Assembly: GCA_018660405.1 (NCBI GenBank)
Contig: JABJKL010000126.1
Location: 1-17,811 of the forward strand
Length of the DNA stretch: 17,811 bases
Direction: 5' to 3'
Source: Pseudomonadota bacterium
GTDB taxonomy: Bacteria > Pseudomonadota > Gammaproteobacteria > Arenicellales > Arenicellaceae
Part shown: one piece after another, positions 14,806 to 17,811 of the stretch
How positions within the stretch are numbered: the first letter of the stretch is position 1
Layout of the letters: the number at the start of each line of letters is the position of its first letter
Program-made: the position numbers and the translations under genes
The notes under the pieces: model-generated
Database searches by the model: none
What the model saw: the letters and a program-made list of their open reading frames with translations, nothing else
What the model was told of the DNA's origin: nothing

Positions 14806-15561
14806 ATGACTCAGGCAACTCTCCAAAATCCCTGTTTTCAAAAAATGGAACCCTCTGAAATGGTCAAACACCCTACCCAATTCGCCCCAACAGCATTACA
14901 CTTGTCCAGTACTCCTCAAGCTAAAATGCCTCATGAACTGCGAATGACTGATAGTTGTAATCACAAATTGAAATTTGAAGGCATTGACCCATTGTACAAA
15001 CGTGCATTGATTGCCGTGATATTGATAAATGCCGTCATGTTTCTGGTTGAAATGGCTAGTGGTGTGCAAGCGCAGTCCCAGGCACTTAAAGCCGATGCAC
15101 TGGACTTTCTTGGCGATTCTGCAACCTATGGATTAAGTCTCTGGGCCATTGGACGTGCTGTTTCAACCCGAGCCAATGCCGCGCTTGTCAAAGGGGTAAG
15201 CCTGTTATTCATGGCAGCCTGGGTTTTCGGTAGCACCCTTTATCAATTCATTTATTCGAGCATCCCAACCGCGCTAACGATGAGCACAATAGGTTTGCTC
15301 GCTTTTTTTGCCAATCTTGTCAGTGTAGTTCTATTAATGAAATACAGTGATGGGGATGCCAACGTACGCTCCGTATGGCTTTGCAGTCGCAACGACGCAA
15401 TCGGTAATCTTATGGTTATTGTGGCAGGTATCGTAGTTTGGCAAACACAAAGCGCCTGGCCAGATCTCATTGCCGCCTGCATCCTGGCCTGCTTGTTTCT
15501 CTACTCTTCGATCAATATTATTCGCCAGGCACTCCAGGAAAAAGCACAAGCATCGACTTAG
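14806..15561 (+). CDS. Putative cation-efflux (CDF-like) membrane transporter lacking the cytoplasmic domain
   Basis: From the ATG at 14806 the protein has 251 residues, with about six hydrophobic segments between about 65 and 238 (65-83, 106-118, 127-148, 155-178, 199-213 and 219-238). The stretch ADALDFLGDSATYGLS has the D-x3-D metal-site spacing of cation diffusion facilitators (D100, D104). A second motif, CSRNDAIGN, has C193-x3-D197 where classical members have H-x3-D. The C-terminus stops after the last membrane segment, so the usual cytoplasmic metal-binding domain is absent, as in a known short subfamily. Substrate is unknown; Zn, Co or Cd are guesses. The first 46 residues look unlike the family, and an ATG at 14944 would give a typical 205-residue protein, so the start is uncertain. 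It is oriented against rpoC and divergent from rpsL. Confidence 0.8.
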   Translation: MTQATLQNPCFQKMEPSEMVKHPTQFAPTALHLSSTPQAKMPHELRMTDSCNHKLKFEGIDPLYKRALIAVILINAVMFLVEMASGVQAQSQALKADALDFLGDSATYGLSLWAIGRAVSTRANAALVKGVSLLFMAAWVFGSTLYQFIYSSIPTALTMSTIGLLAFFANLVSVVLLMKYSDGDANVRSVWLCSRNDAIGNLMVIVAGIVVWQTQSAWPDLIAACILACLFLYSSINIIRQALQEKAQAST

Positions 15562-15695
15562 GCAGCCAATACTCCAGCAAGTTTAGTTTGATAGGACACA
15601 TTCTACGAAAAAACCCCGGCCTCACATCGGAAAGCCGGGGCTATATTGTCAGTCAGTGACGCTGACGTTCCCAATAAACTTAGGCTTTTGCGACC
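15562..15695. other. Spacer between convergent cation transporter and rpoC genes
   Basis: This spacer holds the rpoC terminator (15608-15640), a small minus-strand hairpin GTCAG/CTGAC at 15652-15666, and a partial tandem copy of the rpoC 3' end (15679-15694). No gene is seen. Confidence 0.6.
15608..15640 (-). terminator. Intrinsic terminator of the rpoC transcript
   Basis: CCCCGGC (15614-15620) and GCCGGGG (15634-15640) form a 7-base-pair GC stem with a 13-base loop, followed on the minus strand by six U (A run at 15608-15613). It lies 55 bases after the rpoC stop. On plus there is no U-tract, so it is weaker for the convergent transporter gene. Confidence 0.85.
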
Positions 15696-15710
15696 TTAGG
15701 CTTTTGCAAC
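15679..15710. repeat. 16-base tandem duplication spanning the rpoC stop codon
   Basis: CTTAGGCTTTTGCGAC (15679-15694) and CTTAGGCTTTTGCAAC (15695-15710) are adjacent and differ at one base. The second copy encodes the last residues and stop of rpoC; the first lies in its 3' untranslated region. Confidence 0.9.
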
Positions 15711-17811
15711 ATTGTCATCCCCTTCAACCGGAGTATCCAGATCAAACGATACATCCGCTGGCAGCGCCTCTTCATCAAAGTCCTCATCGGCTCCGGTGGC
15801 CAATAATGCTTCAAGCTCGGCGGCCTTGTCGTCGGCTTCTTTACGGCGTCGAACCCGATCTTCATGGTGGGCTAAACCGGTGCCAGCAGGGATCAGACGA
15901 CCCACTATTACGTTCTCTTTAAGGCCCCGCAACCGATCGGTTTTACCACTAATAGATGCCTCAGTCAGCACGCGCGTCGTTTCCTGAAAAGATGCCGCAG
16001 AAATGAACGACTCGGTAGTCAACGATGCTTTGGTAATTCCTAGCAACACAGCCTCGTATTCACACAACACCTTATCTTCGTCGGCTGCCGCAAGCTCATC
16101 ATTGATTGCGAGTACGCGGGCACGTTCGACTTGCTCACCTGGCAACAGTTGCGTATCGCCCGGTTTGGTGATGCATACTTTGCGCATCATCTGACGGACA
16201 ATGACCTCAATGTGCTTATCGTTAATTTTCACACCCTGCAGTCGGTAGACATCCTGCACTTCATCCACGATATAATCGGTCAACGATTCTACGCCGCGCA
16301 AGGCCAAAATATCGGCTGCGACCAGTGCGCCATCTACAACCATTTCACCACGTTCAACCGTCTCGCCTTCAAATACAGTGATATTACGGGTCTTGGCTAT
16401 TAAAGTTTCGACCGACTCACCCTTGGTATCAGTAATAACCAAACGAAATTTACCCTTGGTTTCCTTGCCGAAAGACACCACACCACTCGCGGTAGCAAGC
16501 ATCGCCGGTTCTTTTGGCTTGCGCGCTTCAAACAACTCTGCGACGCGTGGTAGACCACCGGTAATATCACGGTTACCAGTAGACTCCTGCGGGATACGTG
16601 CCAATATATCTCCTTCACCGACCTTGGCTCCATCGCTAACCATAATCACCGAATTAGGAACCATCTGGTAACGCGCCGGAACATCGGTACCTGAAATCAT
16701 CACAGGCTCACCCTTCTTGTCCACCAGTGTAATAATCGGCCGAATGTCGCGTGCAGTACCACGACGATCTTTAGGGTCAATAACGACATAGGAAGTCACT
16801 CCGGTGATTTCATCAGCTTGCTCGGTTACTGTGATTCCATCGGTGATATCGGTAAACTGAACTTTACCCGACACCTCGGTGACAATCGGGTGAGTATGCG
16901 GATCCCATGTCGCAATCATTTGCCCAGCGACAACTGAATCGCCATCTTTAACACTGAGTACAACTCCATAAGCTAGCTTATAACGCTCCTTATCACTACC
17001 GTGCTCATCCTGAACAATCAACTCACCTGAACGTGACACCACAACCGCATTACCATCGGAATTCGTTACATAGCGAACATCAACGAACTTAACGCTACCT
17101 TCGCTCTTCACCTCGATATTGGATACCGCCGCAGCACGTGATGCCGCGCCACCAATATGGAAAGTCCGCATGGTAAGCTGTGTACCTGGCTCGCCAATAC
17201 TCTGCGCAGCAACCACTCCTATAGCTTCGCCGCGATTCACCATATGACCACGACCAAGATCACGGCCATAACATTGGGCGCATAAGCCAAAACGCGCGTC
17301 GCAGGTCACTGGCGAACGAACAAACAACCCGTCGATATTGTTCTCCTCAATCAGATCAAACAATTTTTCGTCGACCATGGTGCCATTTTCAAGCAACACG
17401 CTGTCGTCGATCTTACTATGCACATCGCCCTGCACAACACGACCCAACACACGATCACGTAACGGAATAACCACGTCGCCACCTTGTACCAATGCCTTAC
17501 GCAGAACTCCGCGCTCGGTGCCGCAATCCCCATCAACAATCACCAGATCCTGACAAACGTCGACCAATCGACGAGTCAAGTAACCCGAGTTTGCCGTTTT
17601 TAGTGCGGTATCGGCCAATCCCTTACGCGCGCCATGGGTTGAAATAAAGTAATGAGATACGTTTAAACCCTCACGGAAATTAGCGGTAATCGGTGTTTCA
17701 ATAATTGAGCCATCGGGCTTCGCCATCAATCCGCGCATACCCGACAATTGGCGAATTTGGGCGTGCGATCCGCGGGCACCAGAATCCGCCATCATGTAGA
17801 TAGAGTTGAAC
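15696..17811 (-). CDS. rpoC: DNA-directed RNA polymerase subunit beta', C-terminal half
   Basis: The frame is open from the right edge (first residues FNSIYMMADSGARGS) to the TAA at 15696, 705 codons including the stop. The N-terminal half with the active-site NADFDGD motif is outside the window. Visible parts are the bridge-helix region LADTALKTANSGYLTRRLVD, the second zinc site (one Cys in DCGTERG, three in CDARFGLCAQCYGRD), and the trigger-loop segment GEPGTQLTMRTFHIGGAAS. The gamma-type insertion after it, IPQESTGNRDITGGLPRVAE and the C-terminal FISAASFQETTRVLTEA and GLKENVIVGRLIPAGTG are also present. The tail after that is acidic and ends DNVAKA. An internal Met near 17795 is not the start. 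The gene is terminated by the hairpin at 15608-15640 and is not continuous with rpsL, because the transporter gene lies between. Confidence 0.98.
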   Translation of the reverse strand, partial: FNSIYMMADSGARGSHAQIRQLSGMRGLMAKPDGSIIETPITANFREGLNVSHYFISTHGARKGLADTALKTANSGYLTRRLVDVCQDLVIVDGDCGTERGVLRKALVQGGDVVIPLRDRVLGRVVQGDVHSKIDDSVLLENGTMVDEKLFDLIEENNIDGLFVRSPVTCDARFGLCAQCYGRDLGRGHMVNRGEAIGVVAAQSIGEPGTQLTMRTFHIGGAASRAAAVSNIEVKSEGSVKFVDVRYVTNSDGNAVVVSRSGELIVQDEHGSDKERYKLAYGVVLSVKDGDSVVAGQMIATWDPHTHPIVTEVSGKVQFTDITDGITVTEQADEITGVTSYVVIDPKDRRGTARDIRPIITLVDKKGEPVMISGTDVPARYQMVPNSVIMVSDGAKVGEGDILARIPQESTGNRDITGGLPRVAELFEARKPKEPAMLATASGVVSFGKETKGKFRLVITDTKGESVETLIAKTRNITVFEGETVERGEMVVDGALVAADILALRGVESLTDYIVDEVQDVYRLQGVKINDKHIEVIVRQMMRKVCITKPGDTQLLPGEQVERARVLAINDELAAADEDKVLCEYEAVLLGITKASLTTESFISAASFQETTRVLTEASISGKTDRLRGLKENVIVGRLIPAGTGLAHHEDRVRRRKEADDKAAELEALLATGADEDFDEEALPADVSFDLDTPVEGDDNVAKA

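Noticed and set aside
16378..16671. 97-codon plus-strand frame within rpoC
   Set aside because: Antisense shadow of the conserved beta' subunit; no promoter or ribosome binding site is visible.
1..17811. CRISPR arrays, insertion sequences, prophage genes or a defence system
   Set aside because: No regularly spaced repeats, transposase or integrase motifs, attachment-site duplications or nuclease genes were seen. Apart from the sugar block and the transporter, the window is housekeeping.

Overview
This window looks like a chromosomal stretch of a gammaproteobacterium with GC content near 50%. The divergent ppsA/ppsR pair, the trpT-secE-nusG order and the long gamma-type RpoC C-terminal half all fit this. 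A marine Cellvibrionales-like organism would be compatible, but that is only an impression. Almost every gene can be named from its protein sequence.

Layout. (1) Positions 1-1791 hold the N-terminal part of PEP synthase (ppsA, minus, running off the left edge) and its divergent regulator ppsR. (2) Positions 1851-7197 are a surface-polysaccharide block: on the minus strand a CapD/WbpM-type nucleotide-sugar dehydratase, gmd and fcl (the two GDP-L-fucose enzymes), and divergently a WbpL/WecA-type polyprenyl-phosphate sugar-phosphate transferase. (3) Positions 7198-7561 contain no obvious large gene. They hold a strong minus-strand intrinsic terminator, and upstream of it on that strand a candidate CsrA/RsmA-binding small RNA with clustered AGGATGA motifs (or, alternatively, a 47-57 residue small protein gene). 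(4) prfC (RF3) lies on plus. (5) Positions 9157-14735 are a minus-strand translation and transcription block, in transcription order rpsL-rpsG-fusA-tuf-trpT-secE-nusG. It has a textbook promoter and a probable attenuator in front of rpsL. (6) A plus-strand cation-efflux-like gene sits between this block and rpoC. (7) rpoC (minus) enters from the right edge and ends at a good intrinsic terminator.

The most unusual large-scale feature is gene order. In relatives such as Pseudomonas the order is tufB-trpT-secE-nusG-rplKAJL-rpoBC-rpsLG-fusA-tufA. Here one tuf joins fusA directly to trpT-secE-nusG, and nusG ends against a convergent prfC instead of leading into rplK. This is what a tufA x tufB recombination that circularly permutes the locus would produce.

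Functionally, regions 5 and 7 supply the ribosome and RNA polymerase core. Region 2 makes precursor sugars and starts a lipid-linked glycan. Region 1 controls PEP formation in gluconeogenesis. Region 3 may be a post-transcriptional regulator.
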